NCBI GenBank assembly: GCA_963837455.1
Contig: CAWINM010000009.1
Span: 197,647-261,646, forward strand
Length of the DNA stretch: 64,000 nt
From: DASYQD01 sp963837455
Lineage (GTDB): Bacteria; Acidobacteriota; Thermoanaerobaculia; Multivoradales; JAIOJS01
Direction of reading: 5' to 3'
Shown: piece by piece, positions 8,044-16,680 of the stretch
How positions within the stretch are numbered: position 1 is the first letter of the stretch
How the letters are laid out: each line of letters begins with the position of its first letter
The notes under the pieces: model-generated
The model's database searches: none
Seen by the model: the letters and a program-made list of their open reading frames with translations, nothing else
What the model was told of the DNA's origin: nothing
Position numbers and translations under genes: made by a program

Positions 8044-9321
8044 TCAACCGGGGTGGCCGAGCTGGCAGCGCACGCTCGCGGTAACGGTGCGGCCGCCGTC
8101 GAGGCGCTCACCGGTGCCCACCAGGGCCGGCCGTTCGACGTGCGCAGCAACGAAATCGAGGCCGAGCTCGAGCGCTGGAAGCGGCTGCCACAACACCGCC
8201 GCCGTCCAGGCGTGGCCGTCCTCGTCGCTGCGCTCGCCGGCTGGCAGGTGGTCTTCGTCACGGGTGGCGAAGCCGTCCCAGCGGCCACTCAGGCGGAGCG
8301 TGGAGCGCTGCCAGGAGAGCAGCAGGTAGCTGGCGTGGAAGCTGGCGTAGGCGCGCGCCACCGGCAGGCCCATCTTCGTTTCGCCACGGAGGTGCTCGCC
8401 GGCGAGGGTCCAGCCGACGCCAGGGTGGAGCTCGGCGCCGACGAGGTCGAAGCGGGTGTCCCAGGCATACTCCCCGTGGCCACTGCCGACGTCGTGCAGC
8501 GCGCGGTCGCCGCGGTTGTCGAGGTGGGTCAGCTGCACGAGGCCGACGTCGCTCCGCCGGTAGCGCAGGTAGGCGGCCCAGCCCGGGCGGCCGTCGAGAT
8601 CCCCTTCGAACGGCGTCGTGCCGTGGCGGTCCTGCTCGGCGAAAGGGCCGCCCGCAGCGAGCGACGGCAGCCCCGGCAGCGGCAGCGTCTCGCCGCTCAC
8701 CGTCAGGCGGTCGCCCATCGTCCAGCCCCGCCAGGCGAGCAGCGCGCCGGCGGAGTCGTTGCCGCCGAACAGGCAGGCGCCAGCGCGCACGCCTTGCGTG
8801 GAGTCGACCGTGGTGTCGTACTCGGCGAGCACGCCGATGGGCCGCACCTCCTCGCCGATCCAGCTGTTCAGCGCCGACAGGGTGAGGGTGTAAGGCGACG
8901 ACCAGAGCGGGCGCACGTTCTCGCGCGAGGTGGGCAGGAAGAGCTGCCCGGCGCGCAGGCGGAAGCGGTCGGCACCGCCGCGTGGCGCCGCCTGCAGCTG
9001 CGCCCACGCCTCGACGAGACCGGCGGCGCGCCCGCCATCTCCCTCCTGGGCGCGGGCGCGGGCGTGGAGGTGGAGGGTGAAGCGGTCGCCGGAGCGCCAG
9101 TCGAGGCCCAGCCGTGCCTCACCCAGGCTCGCGCTGTGGTAGCCGCCGGCGGGGTCGCCGAAGGCGAGCCGGCCCGTACCCCCGTCGAGCCAGCTCGGCG
9201 CGGCGTCGACGGCCACCCCGCGCCCGACGAGGTCCAGCCACACGGCGAGGGCCGGCTGCGCCGCGGCCCGTCCCGCCGGCGCCAGCGCCAGGGCGAGCAG
9301 CAGAACCGCCGTGCGCCTCAT
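8044..9321 (-). CDS. outer-membrane beta-barrel (porin-like) protein of unknown substrate
   Basis: Predicted exported protein of 425 residues. The N-terminus has a signal peptide ('MRRTAVLLLALALAPAGRAAAQ', cleavage expected after AAA or AAQ). The remainder shows many alternating hydrophobic/polar strands with aromatic belts, such as 'YHSASLGEARLGLDWRSGD', 'YLLLSWQRSTLRLSGRWDGF' and 'LELGLDFVAAHVERPAL', which suggests an outer-membrane barrel. It lacks the C-terminal Phe seen in many barrels and ends 'QLGHPG'. The ATG overlaps the stop of the alpha-glucan phosphorylase as ATGA, so it is translated with the glucan genes and may export or bind oligosaccharide. That role is inferred only from context. 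I do not recognise a named family. Confidence 0.6.
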   Translation of the reverse strand: MRRTAVLLLALALAPAGRAAAQPALAVWLDLVGRGVAVDAAPSWLDGGTGRLAFGDPAGGYHSASLGEARLGLDWRSGDRFTLHLHARARAQEGDGGRAAGLVEAWAQLQAAPRGGADRFRLRAGQLFLPTSRENVRPLWSSPYTLTLSALNSWIGEEVRPIGVLAEYDTTVDSTQGVRAGACLFGGNDSAGALLAWRGWTMGDRLTVSGETLPLPGLPSLAAGGPFAEQDRHGTTPFEGDLDGRPGWAAYLRYRRSDVGLVQLTHLDNRGDRALHDVGSGHGEYAWDTRFDLVGAELHPGVGWTLAGEHLRGETKMGLPVARAYASFHASYLLLSWQRSTLRLSGRWDGFATRDEDHLPAGERSDEDGHAWTAAVLWQPLPALELGLDFVAAHVERPALVGTGERLDGGRTVTASVRCQLGHPG

Positions 9322-11525
9322 TCGGCGACGGTCCGTCGCACGCCCGCGAGGTACGCCTTGGTGACGTACTCGCGCACCATGCGATCGGAGGAGAAGCGGG
9401 GCGCGATGGTGGCGAGCGAGCGCCCCATCATCTGCAGCCAGCGCGACGGCAGGCCGCGCTCGTCGAGCTCGAAGAAGGCGGGGACCACCTCCTCGGCGAG
9501 CACGGCGTAGAGGGCGTGGGCGTCCTCGAGGTCCTGCTGCCCGACGTCGGCCAGCACCTCCTGGCGGCCGATCGCCCAGCCGTTGCTGCCGTCGAATGCC
9601 TCCGGCCACCAGCCGTCGAGCACGCTGCAGTTGAGGGCGCCGTTGAGCGCCGCCTTCTGCCCGCTGGTGCCGCTTGCCTCGAGCGGTCGCCGCGGCGTGT
9701 TGAGCCACACGTCGACCCCCTGCACCAGCATGCGCGCTACCCGGATGTCGTAGTTCTCGATGAAGAAGACGCGGCCGCGAAACGGCGGCTGCTGGCTGAG
9801 CTGGAAGATGTGCTGGATGAGGTCCTGCCCCGGGCGATCGGCGGGGTGGGCCTTGCCGGCAAAGAGGATCTGCACCGGACGCGTCTCATCCGTCACCAGT
9901 CGCCGCAGCTCGTGAGGATCGGTGAAGACCAGGCTCGCCCGCTTGTAGGTGGCGAAGCGGCGGGCGAAGCCGATGGTGAGCGCCTCGGGGCGGAAGAACG
10001 ACTCCACCTCGCGCAGCTCCTCGGGGGAGCGGCCGTGACGGGCGAGTTGCTCGCGCAGGCGGCTCCTGGTGAAGCGGCCGAGACGCTTCTTCTGGGCCAG
10101 GTGCGCCTGCCAGAGCTCCTCGCCCGGGATCTCGCCGAGTCGCTCCGGCGCCTCGCGGCGGTGGATCTGCCCCTGCCAGTAGTGGCCGAGGTGGCGCCGC
10201 AGCAGGTCCTGCATCTCGCGCCCCATCCAGGTGGCGAGGTGGACGCCGTTGGTGATGTGGTCGATCGGCACCTGCGCGGGGTCGGCGGCGCCGAAGAGCG
10301 GCTGCCAGAGCCGGCGGCTCACGGCCGCATGAATGGCGGAGACGCCGTTGCGATAGCGGCTGGTGCGCAGCGCCAGCGCGGTGAGGTTGAACGAGCCATC
10401 GGCGTGGCCCGGATCGGCCTGGCCGAGCGCGTGCAGGTCGTCCCAGGAGATCCCCAGGCGCTCGCCCCAGGGGCCGAGGTAGCGCCACGCGAGGTCGCCG
10501 TCGAACTGCTCGTTGCCGGCCGGCACTGGCGTGTGGGTGGTGAAGACGGTGGTGGCGCGGACCCGCTCGAGGGCGGCATCGAACGCCGGCTTGCCGTCGA
10601 GCCCGCCGGAGGCGGCCAGCCCGCCGCCGATGCGCTCGAGCTGCAGCAAAGCGCTGTGCCCCTCGTTGATGTGCCAGACCTCGGGCGCGATGGCACAGGC
10701 GCCGAGGGCGCGCACACCGCCGATGCCGAGGATGACCTCCTGGGCGAGCCGCATCGCCCGCCCCTGCACGTAGAGCATGGTGGTGATCGGGCGGTCGGCG
10801 GGGTCGTTCTCGACGATGTCGGAGTCGAGCAGCAGCAGCGGCACGCGCCCTACCTGCGCCGCCCACACCTTCACCCGCACCTCGCGCTCGCCGAGTGGCA
10901 CGGTGATGATGACGTCGCGGCCGGTGGCGCCCGACGCCGGGCGCACCGGCAGGCGGGCGAAGTCGTACTCGGGGTAGGTGTGCTGCTGGTGACCGTCGGC
11001 GTCGACGGTCTGCTGGAAGTAGCCGGCGCGGTAGAGGAGGCCTACCGCCACCAGCGGCACGCCGAGGTCGCTGGCGCTCTTGAGGTGGTCGCCGGAGAGG
11101 ATGCCAAGGCCTCCCGAGTAGATGGCCAGCGACTGGTGGACGCCGTACTCCATCGACAGGTAGGCGACGGGGCCCCCCTGGTACTCCGGGTAGTTGAGCC
11201 AGAACCAGGCCCGCGCGGCGCCGGTCATGTACGCCGTGTACTCCTGCATGAGGGCGGCGTAGGCCTCGAGGAAGGTCTCGTTGTCGAGCAGGTGCTCCCA
11301 CTGCCGGCGCTCGACGTTGATCAGCACCTGCACCGGGTTGTGGTAGTGCGCCCAGGCACGGCTGTCGATGGCGGAGAACAGCTCGGTCGCCTTCGGGTTC
11401 CAGGTCCACCACAGGTTGTAGGCGACCTCGTAGAGGCCCTGCACCTCCGGGGGCAGCTCGATGTCGGCGACGTGCTGGCAGGCGATCTGCGGCAGCGCGA
11501 CGTTGGGGGCGGTCGTGGTAGTCAT
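9318..11525 (-). CDS. glgP: alpha-glucan (glycogen/maltodextrin) phosphorylase, GT35 family
   Basis: Phosphorolysis of alpha-1,4-glucans to glucose 1-phosphate, PLP-dependent and cytoplasmic. At 735 residues it is the short form with an N-terminal DUF3417-like segment ('LPPEVQGLYEVAYNLWWTWN'). Further family blocks: 'YFSMEYG'-type 'YLSMEYGVHQSLAIYSGGLG', 'VWHINEGHSALL', 'ITNGVHLATW', 'RFATYKRASLVF', and the PLP region 'EASGTSGQKAALNGALNCSV' with its Lys. The start at ATG 11525 was chosen because it overlaps the upstream stop as ATGA. An in-frame ATG at 11549 is less likely. It sits between a GH57 branching-type protein and a barrel protein in one coupled unit, which points to storage-glucan or maltodextrin turnover. 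Confidence 0.92.
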   Translation of the reverse strand: MTTTTAPNVALPQIACQHVADIELPPEVQGLYEVAYNLWWTWNPKATELFSAIDSRAWAHYHNPVQVLINVERRQWEHLLDNETFLEAYAALMQEYTAYMTGAARAWFWLNYPEYQGGPVAYLSMEYGVHQSLAIYSGGLGILSGDHLKSASDLGVPLVAVGLLYRAGYFQQTVDADGHQQHTYPEYDFARLPVRPASGATGRDVIITVPLGEREVRVKVWAAQVGRVPLLLLDSDIVENDPADRPITTMLYVQGRAMRLAQEVILGIGGVRALGACAIAPEVWHINEGHSALLQLERIGGGLAASGGLDGKPAFDAALERVRATTVFTTHTPVPAGNEQFDGDLAWRYLGPWGERLGISWDDLHALGQADPGHADGSFNLTALALRTSRYRNGVSAIHAAVSRRLWQPLFGAADPAQVPIDHITNGVHLATWMGREMQDLLRRHLGHYWQGQIHRREAPERLGEIPGEELWQAHLAQKKRLGRFTRSRLREQLARHGRSPEELREVESFFRPEALTIGFARRFATYKRASLVFTDPHELRRLVTDETRPVQILFAGKAHPADRPGQDLIQHIFQLSQQPPFRGRVFFIENYDIRVARMLVQGVDVWLNTPRRPLEASGTSGQKAALNGALNCSVLDGWWPEAFDGSNGWAIGRQEVLADVGQQDLEDAHALYAVLAEEVVPAFFELDERGLPSRWLQMMGRSLATIAPRFSSDRMVREYVTKAYLAGVRRTVAE

Positions 11526-13705
11526 GCCTCTCCCATATGTCCGTCCCACCAGGCAGGGTCGATCTCGATGCCGGCCAGGTCCTCGGCGGCCCAGGCGGGG
11601 AGGGGGTCACTCTTGCCGCACGTCAACAGCTCGTGCAGGCGGTCGCGGTGGCGGCGGAAGCGCTCGCTGGCATAGTCGGCGGCGGTGCCGGCATGGACGA
11701 GGAAGGGCCAGTCCGAGGCGGCCAGGAGCATGAGCTGGGCCAGCGCCGCCCGCCCGCGGTGGCGTGCGAGACCGGGCAGCGTAGCCGCGACGGCTTCCTC
11801 GGCCAGACGTAGGTCCTCCCACATCCAGGCGGTCTCCTCGTTCACCCACACCCGGTGGTCGCCCGCCTCCCCCCATGACCCTTCGTGCAGGGCCCCGCGC
11901 GCCGCCGGCGGATGCGTCGCCAGCTCGCGACCGGGGGTGGTGGGGAGGACGGCGCTCGCCACCTCGAGCGAGCGCGCGAGCACCTCCTCGAGCCAGGCCA
12001 CGCCCTCGAACCACCAGTGCCCGAAGAGCTCGGCGTCGTAGGGGCAGACGGCGACGCCGCCGGCGAGGCCGGCGAGCAGTTGGTGGAAGTGCTCCGCCTG
12101 GTCGCGCAGCGCGGCCCGCGCCTCGGCGGGGTGGTAGGGGAGCTTGTCGCCGAGGTCCCCACCGGCGTCGGTAACGCTCCACAGTCGCAGCCCGCTCTCG
12201 GCGTGGCGCTTGTGGAAGTCGAGGTAACGTGGGTCGCCGGGATAGCCGCCCTGACGCGACCACACCTGGTGCGCGCTGTGCGGCTCCCGCGGCAGGGCGG
12301 TCACTGCGCTGCTACCGATCCGTTGCGGCTGCAGCCGCGCCACAAGCGGCAGCTGCGAGCCCTCGCCACCGTCGGTGCCGGCCCCCCAGAGCTCGGGGTA
12401 GGGTACCAGGGGCTCGCCGCCCAGCATTAGGTGGGCGTCGACCACCGTCCAGCGCACGCCGGCGGGGGCGAGGAAGTCCTCGTTGCCCGGTCGCGAGGGC
12501 TCGCTGGCGCCCGTCGCGGGGTGACGCCAGGGGCCGGCCGGGCGGTAGGCGCATTCCGGCATCCAGAAGCCGATGGGCGCCGTGCCGAACCACCGGCGGT
12601 GGTTGTGCAGTGCCGTCGCCACCTGCAGCGTCACGTGCTCGCGGCGATGGAGCAGTGGCAGGTAGCCGTGGGTAGCGGCACACGTCGAGAGCTCGACGAC
12701 GCCGTCGGCGGCGAGCGCCCCCAGGGCGCCCACGAGGTCCCCGTCGAGCTGCTGCCAGCCTGCGAGCAGGTCGTCGTAGGTGGCCTCCCAGAACCGTGCC
12801 AGCGGATGCCGGGCGGCGAGGTCGCGCGCCGCGGCGCGGCGGTGCTCGAGGTAGCCGCTGGCGAGCGGCGCGGTGCGCGCGTCCACGAGCTGCGCCGCCA
12901 GCACCGGCGACACCGAGACGGTGAGCAGGTGGCGTCCGCCGCGGGCGGCGAGCCTTCGCAGGGCCAGCACCAGGGGCAGGTAGCAGTGGGCGATCGCCTC
13001 CGCCAGCCAGTCCTCGCCGTGCGGCCAGCGCCCGTGGCCGAGGACCCACGGGAGGTGGGCGTGGAGCACGAAGGCGAGGCGCCGCTGCCCGGGTCCGGGT
13101 GCGATCGCGGCGGCCTCTCGCGGCAGCGTCTCCGGCTGGCGGTGGGGCCACTCGCCGGCGTCGGTGGCGAGTAACGCCGGCGCCGCGGCTGCCCCGGCAC
13201 GAGGCAGGGAGGTCCGGGCGGCGGCCGCCGGACGAGGGATGGCGCCGCGCGCCGCGCGCTCGCCAGCGATCTCCGTCGCGGCGAGGCGTCGAGGCTGGGG
13301 AGCCATGGGCTCTCGCGCGTGGGCAGTCGACGCCTCTCCCCTGGGCTGCGGCTGCTGCGCGCCCAGCGGGCTGCGATGCCAGAGTGCGAAGTCGCCGAAC
13401 GGTGAGCGGGCCGCGCGAGCGGGGAAGCGCAGCGGCGGGGTAGCCGGATGCGGGTCGGTAGCAGCCGTCCGGATACCGTCACCAGGTGGGGCGCGCACTC
13501 CGCGTGTGGCGGTGGGGCCGTCGGCCGCCGGCGCTGCCGCCAGCCACTTGCGCACCGTGCGCATGCTGACACCGAGCTCCGCGGCGGCCCCCCGCAGGTC
13601 ACCACCGAGGCGGGTGACCACTGCCAACAAGGTCTCCCCCGCTGCGGCGCGCACCGCCGGGTCGCGATGTTGGAGGCGGGCGAAGAAGGATCTGCCGGCT
13701 GCCAT
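11522..13705 (-). CDS. GH57 alpha-glucan branching-type enzyme with N-terminal helix-turn-helix domain
   Basis: Predicted 727-residue fusion. Residues ~24-55 look like a Fis/HTH-8-type helix-turn-helix ('AAAELGVSMRTVRKWL'). Residues ~56-205 are an Ala/Pro/Arg-rich linker. From ~208 comes a GH57 (DUF1957-type) domain: 'HAHLPW' (215-220), the nucleophile Glu384 in 'GFWMPECAY', and the acid/base Asp557 in 'PYDAELFGHWWFEG'. These match 1,4-alpha-glucan branching enzymes of the GH57 family. The stop overlaps glgP as ATGA, so branching and phosphorolysis are co-made. The HTH fusion is unusual. No frameshift is needed to read it as one frame. A separate start inside the linker is an alternative. The regulatory role is inference only. 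Confidence 0.85.
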   Translation of the reverse strand: MAAGRSFFARLQHRDPAVRAAAGETLLAVVTRLGGDLRGAAAELGVSMRTVRKWLAAAPAADGPTATRGVRAPPGDGIRTAATDPHPATPPLRFPARAARSPFGDFALWHRSPLGAQQPQPRGEASTAHAREPMAPQPRRLAATEIAGERAARGAIPRPAAAARTSLPRAGAAAAPALLATDAGEWPHRQPETLPREAAAIAPGPGQRRLAFVLHAHLPWVLGHGRWPHGEDWLAEAIAHCYLPLVLALRRLAARGGRHLLTVSVSPVLAAQLVDARTAPLASGYLEHRRAAARDLAARHPLARFWEATYDDLLAGWQQLDGDLVGALGALAADGVVELSTCAATHGYLPLLHRREHVTLQVATALHNHRRWFGTAPIGFWMPECAYRPAGPWRHPATGASEPSRPGNEDFLAPAGVRWTVVDAHLMLGGEPLVPYPELWGAGTDGGEGSQLPLVARLQPQRIGSSAVTALPREPHSAHQVWSRQGGYPGDPRYLDFHKRHAESGLRLWSVTDAGGDLGDKLPYHPAEARAALRDQAEHFHQLLAGLAGGVAVCPYDAELFGHWWFEGVAWLEEVLARSLEVASAVLPTTPGRELATHPPAARGALHEGSWGEAGDHRVWVNEETAWMWEDLRLAEEAVAATLPGLARHRGRAALAQLMLLAASDWPFLVHAGTAADYASERFRRHRDRLHELLTCGKSDPLPAWAAEDLAGIEIDPAWWDGHMGEA

Positions 13706-13804
13706 GGGAGGTGCGGAGGAGTGTCCCGGCGACGGCGCGGCCGGGCCGGTTCTCGAACGCCCTCCGCATGCCGCGATCGCGATCGGTCACCGGCGGAGGG
13801 GCGG

Positions 13805-14881
13805 CTATGTTACACGCGGCGGCGCGCTGGCGGGCTCGACGGCGGGGCGCGCCGGCTCCAGCCGGATCGGCTCGAGGCGCTGCGGGTCCTTGCGCAACGC
13901 GCGCGCCAGCCGCTCGCCGATCCGCTGCTGCTGACGCTCGGGGTCGGCGGTGCGCGGCACCCAGCCACCGGCCATCGAGCCGTGGCCGCCCCCGCGCCCG
14001 GCGGGCGACACCAGCCGCCGCATCAGCTTGCCGGCGTCCGCCTGCGGCTTGGTGGTGCGCAGCGAGAGGTAGATGCGATCGTCGTGCGCTCCGGTGCACA
14101 AAGACCAGGTCTTGCCGTCGAGCCGCAGCAGCAGGTCCGCGATCTCGGGCACGATGTCGGGAGAGGTCACCTCGGGCAGGTGCGAGAGCACCAGGTTCTC
14201 GACGCCGGCGAGACGCTCGAGCGCCTGTCGCAGCAGGGCGAAGTAGGAGAGCGGCAGGCGCGGGTGCTGGATGCGGGCCAGGTCCTCCTTGCGCACCTTC
14301 GGCAGTAGCTGGTCGTAGACGGCCTTGTCGGGCCCCGAGGCTTCGCGGCCGAAGTCGCGGGTCTCGGTGCGGATGGCGTAGACGAGCGCCGTGGCCTCGT
14401 GCGCGGTGACTCGCATGCCGCTCGCCAAGAGGTACTCGGCCACCATCGTGGCAGTGGCGCCGTACTGCGGGCGCACGTCGAGGAAAGGCACGCCGCGACT
14501 GGACTGCCGCCGCGGGTGGTGGTCGAGCACCACCTCGGGGACGCGCTCGATGGGGAGCTGGTTGTTGCCGGTGTCGGGCTGCGTGTCGACCAGCGCGAAG
14601 TGGCGGAAGCGCGTGAGCTGCAGCGTCTTGACCTGCGACACCTTGAGCTTCAGGGCGCGCACCATCTCGCGGTTCTCGGCGCGGCCGATGATGCCGCCGT
14701 AGGCAGCGGTGGCGCGCCGGCCGAGGCCCCGTAAGACCTTGGTCAACCCCATCGCCGCGGCCAGCGCGTCGGGATCGGGGTTGTCGTGGGTGAGCACCAG
14801 CCAGCGGCCGGCGTCGCCGCACGAGCGCACGTGGGCGGCGAGAGCGGCGTACCGTCCGGCCGGGGTGTCGCTAGTGGGCAC
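13805..14881 (-). CDS. DHH-family phosphoesterase (NrnA/RecJ-like, DHH-DHHA1)
   Basis: Manganese-dependent phosphoesterase of about 358 residues, in the family of oligoribonucleases/pAp phosphatases and cyclic-dinucleotide phosphodiesterases. DHH motifs: 'THDNPDPDALAAAMG' near the N-terminus, 'DTQPDTGNN', and 'VLDHHPR' (the DHH triad). The DHHA1 domain has 'GRGGGHGSMAGG'. No membrane segments, CBS or other domains are present. The start is GTG 14881, which has GGAGGT seven bases upstream. An in-frame TTG at 14914 is possible. It is a monocistronic minus-strand gene back to back with lgt. The substrate cannot be told from sequence. Confidence 0.85.
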   Translation of the reverse strand: MPTSDTPAGRYAALAAHVRSCGDAGRWLVLTHDNPDPDALAAAMGLTKVLRGLGRRATAAYGGIIGRAENREMVRALKLKVSQVKTLQLTRFRHFALVDTQPDTGNNQLPIERVPEVVLDHHPRRQSSRGVPFLDVRPQYGATATMVAEYLLASGMRVTAHEATALVYAIRTETRDFGREASGPDKAVYDQLLPKVRKEDLARIQHPRLPLSYFALLRQALERLAGVENLVLSHLPEVTSPDIVPEIADLLLRLDGKTWSLCTGAHDDRIYLSLRTTKPQADAGKLMRRLVSPAGRGGGHGSMAGGWVPRTADPERQQQRIGERLARALRKDPQRLEPIRLEPARPAVEPASAPPRVT

Positions 14882-14895
14882 GGAGGTGACCTCCG
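14881..14895. promoter_or_regulatory. 15-base inverted repeat covering the Shine-Dalgarno of the DHH gene
   Basis: CGGAGGT-G-ACCTCCG is a perfect dyad with a one-base centre. On the minus strand it contains the GGAGGT ribosome-binding site and abuts the GTG start of the DHH phosphoesterase. It may simply be chance, or it could mask the site or bind a protein. Confidence 0.3.
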
Positions 14896-14991
14896 CAAGT
14901 GGCGAGGCGGGCAACGGACATCTGGGGCGATTGTAGACCGCCTCCTGCCGGCCGCCGTGGCGCTCGCCGCGGGGTGGTACGCTCGCCCGCC

Positions 14992-15819
14992 ATGATCCGC
15001 GAGCTGTTCCACATCGGCCCGCTCTCCATCAGCCCGTTCGGCGTGATGCTGATGCTGGCCTTCCTCGCCGCGTACGCGCAGCTCGCCTGGGGGCTGAAGC
15101 GACTGGGCGCCGGCGATGCCGACGACGCCAGCACGCTGATGCTGTGGGCGGGGCTCGCGGGGATCGCCGGGGGCAAAGTCTACTACGCGATCCTCTACCA
15201 CGACTGGCACCTGCTCTTCGACCGCTCCGGGCTGGTCTGGTACGGCGGCTTCGTGGCCGGCACCGCGGCGGTGATCTGGGTGATGCGGCGGCGCCGCCTG
15301 CCTCCCTGGGCCACCTTCGACGCCGCGACGCTCGGGCTGGCGCTCGGTTATGGCATCGGGCGCATCGGCTGCTTCCTCGTCGGTGACGACTATGGCCGTC
15401 CCACCGACCTGCCGTGGGCCATCGCCTTCCCCGTCGGCCTGCCGCCGACCACCGCCGGCGAGCTGCGCTCGCAGTTCGGCGTGCAGGTGCCGGCGACGGT
15501 GCCCGACGACGCCCTGCTGCGTGTCCACCCGACGCAGATCTACGAGACCCTGCTGGCGCTCACCATCTGGGGCGCGGGGATGTGGCTGCTCCGCCGCCGC
15601 CCGCGCGCGGGGGTGGTGGGGCTCACCGTCGTCGCGCTGCTCGCCGTCGAGCGCTTCGGCGTCGAGATCCTGCGCGCCAAGGACGATCGCTTCTTCGGTC
15701 CCTTGACGCTGGCGCAGGTCATCAGCCTGGCGGTGCTGCTGGTGATGACTGTGTTGCTGACCCTGCGGCGCCGCGGCGGCGAGTCGGCGGAGGTGCCGCG
15801 CCTCTCGCGGGCGCGGTGA
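14992..15819 (+). CDS. lgt: prolipoprotein diacylglyceryl transferase
   Basis: Transfers diacylglycerol from phosphatidylglycerol to the lipobox Cys of prolipoproteins in the inner membrane. It has 275 residues with about seven membrane helices. The Lgt signature region reads 'GYGIGRIGCFLVGDDYGRPTDLPW', a variant of the usual GRxGNFxNGExxG. 'RVHPTQIYE' is the conserved late motif. The start at ATG 14992 puts 'MIRELFHIGPLSISPFGVM' at the N-terminus, the standard Lgt opening. Transcribed away from the DHH gene. A lipoprotein substrate (the phosphodiesterase at 49.6-51.6 kb) is present in the same window. Confidence 0.93.
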   Translation: MIRELFHIGPLSISPFGVMLMLAFLAAYAQLAWGLKRLGAGDADDASTLMLWAGLAGIAGGKVYYAILYHDWHLLFDRSGLVWYGGFVAGTAAVIWVMRRRRLPPWATFDAATLGLALGYGIGRIGCFLVGDDYGRPTDLPWAIAFPVGLPPTTAGELRSQFGVQVPATVPDDALLRVHPTQIYETLLALTIWGAGMWLLRRRPRAGVVGLTVVALLAVERFGVEILRAKDDRFFGPLTLAQVISLAVLLVMTVLLTLRRRGGESAEVPRLSRAR

Positions 15820-15913
15820 GCAGCCGGCTGCGCCGTCCTCGGCACGTCGTCGCCCACGTCCTGCCGCGGTGCGCGACACCGTGTGCGCCCGGTGCGGCGA
15901 CCAGAGGGGCGAG

Positions 15914-16660
15914 GTGAGGTGCGCGCCGCGCCTGCTGACGGTCGCCGGCTCCGACTCGAGCGGCGCCGCGGGCCTGCAGGCCGATCTCGAGACGTTCGCC
16001 GCCCACGGCGCGCGTGGCGTCAGCGTGGTGACCGCGGTGACCGCGCAGGGGCCCGCCGGAGTGATCGCCGTGCACCTCGTACCCCCTGCAGTGGTGGCGG
16101 CGCAGCTCGAGGCCGCCCTCGCCGCTGGCGCCGTCGACGCCGTCAAGGTGGGCATGCTGGCGAGCGCGGCCACGGTGGAGGTGGTGGCTGCGGCGCTGGC
16201 GGCGCTGCCGGGGCGCGTGCCGGTGGTGCTCGATCCGGTGCTGGCGGCGAGCAGCGGCGCTACGTTGCTGCCGGCGGAGGCGTTGGCGCCGCTGCGCGAG
16301 CGCATGCTGCCGCTCGCCACGCTCGTCACCCCCAACCTTCCGGAGGCAGAGCGCCTGAGCGGCCTGTCCATTGCCAGTGACGCGGAGCGCTTGGCGGCGG
16401 CGCGGCGGATCGGCGACGCCGGCTGCGCGGTGCTGCTCAAGGGCGGACACGCCGCAGGCGACCGCCTCGTCGACCTGCTCGTCGCCGGCGACGCGGTGAC
16501 GCGCTTCTCGCATGCGCGGCAGGCGCGGGCCACCCGCGGCACCGGCTGCCGCCTGGCCTCGGCGATCGCCGCCCGGCTGGGTCGCGGCGAGCCGCTCGTC
16601 GCGGCGACCCGCGGGGCGATCGAGTGGCTGCAGGAGTGGATCGCCGCGCCCTCGGGGTGA
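15914..16660 (+). CDS. thiD: hydroxymethylpyrimidine/phosphomethylpyrimidine kinase
   Basis: Thiamine biosynthesis kinase that phosphorylates HMP and HMP-P. It has 248 residues from GTG 15914. The ribokinase-like fold shows in 'LLTVAGSDSSGAAGLQADL', 'VKVGMLAS', 'VPVVLDPVLAASSGATLL', 'TLVTPNLPEAERL', 'AVLLKGGH' and the anion-hole motif 'RGTGCRLASAIAARL'. In most ThiD proteins the last motif is GTGCTxxSA. Here Arg replaces Thr, so the specific activity deserves caution. An ATG at 15869 would add 15 residues with CxxC that are not part of the family. No thiamine riboswitch was seen upstream and no other thi gene is adjacent. Confidence 0.88.
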   Translation: MRCAPRLLTVAGSDSSGAAGLQADLETFAAHGARGVSVVTAVTAQGPAGVIAVHLVPPAVVAAQLEAALAAGAVDAVKVGMLASAATVEVVAAALAALPGRVPVVLDPVLAASSGATLLPAEALAPLRERMLPLATLVTPNLPEAERLSGLSIASDAERLAAARRIGDAGCAVLLKGGHAAGDRLVDLLVAGDAVTRFSHARQARATRGTGCRLASAIAARLGRGEPLVAATRGAIEWLQEWIAAPSG

Positions 16661-16680
16661 GCGCCGCAGCGCCTGCTAGC

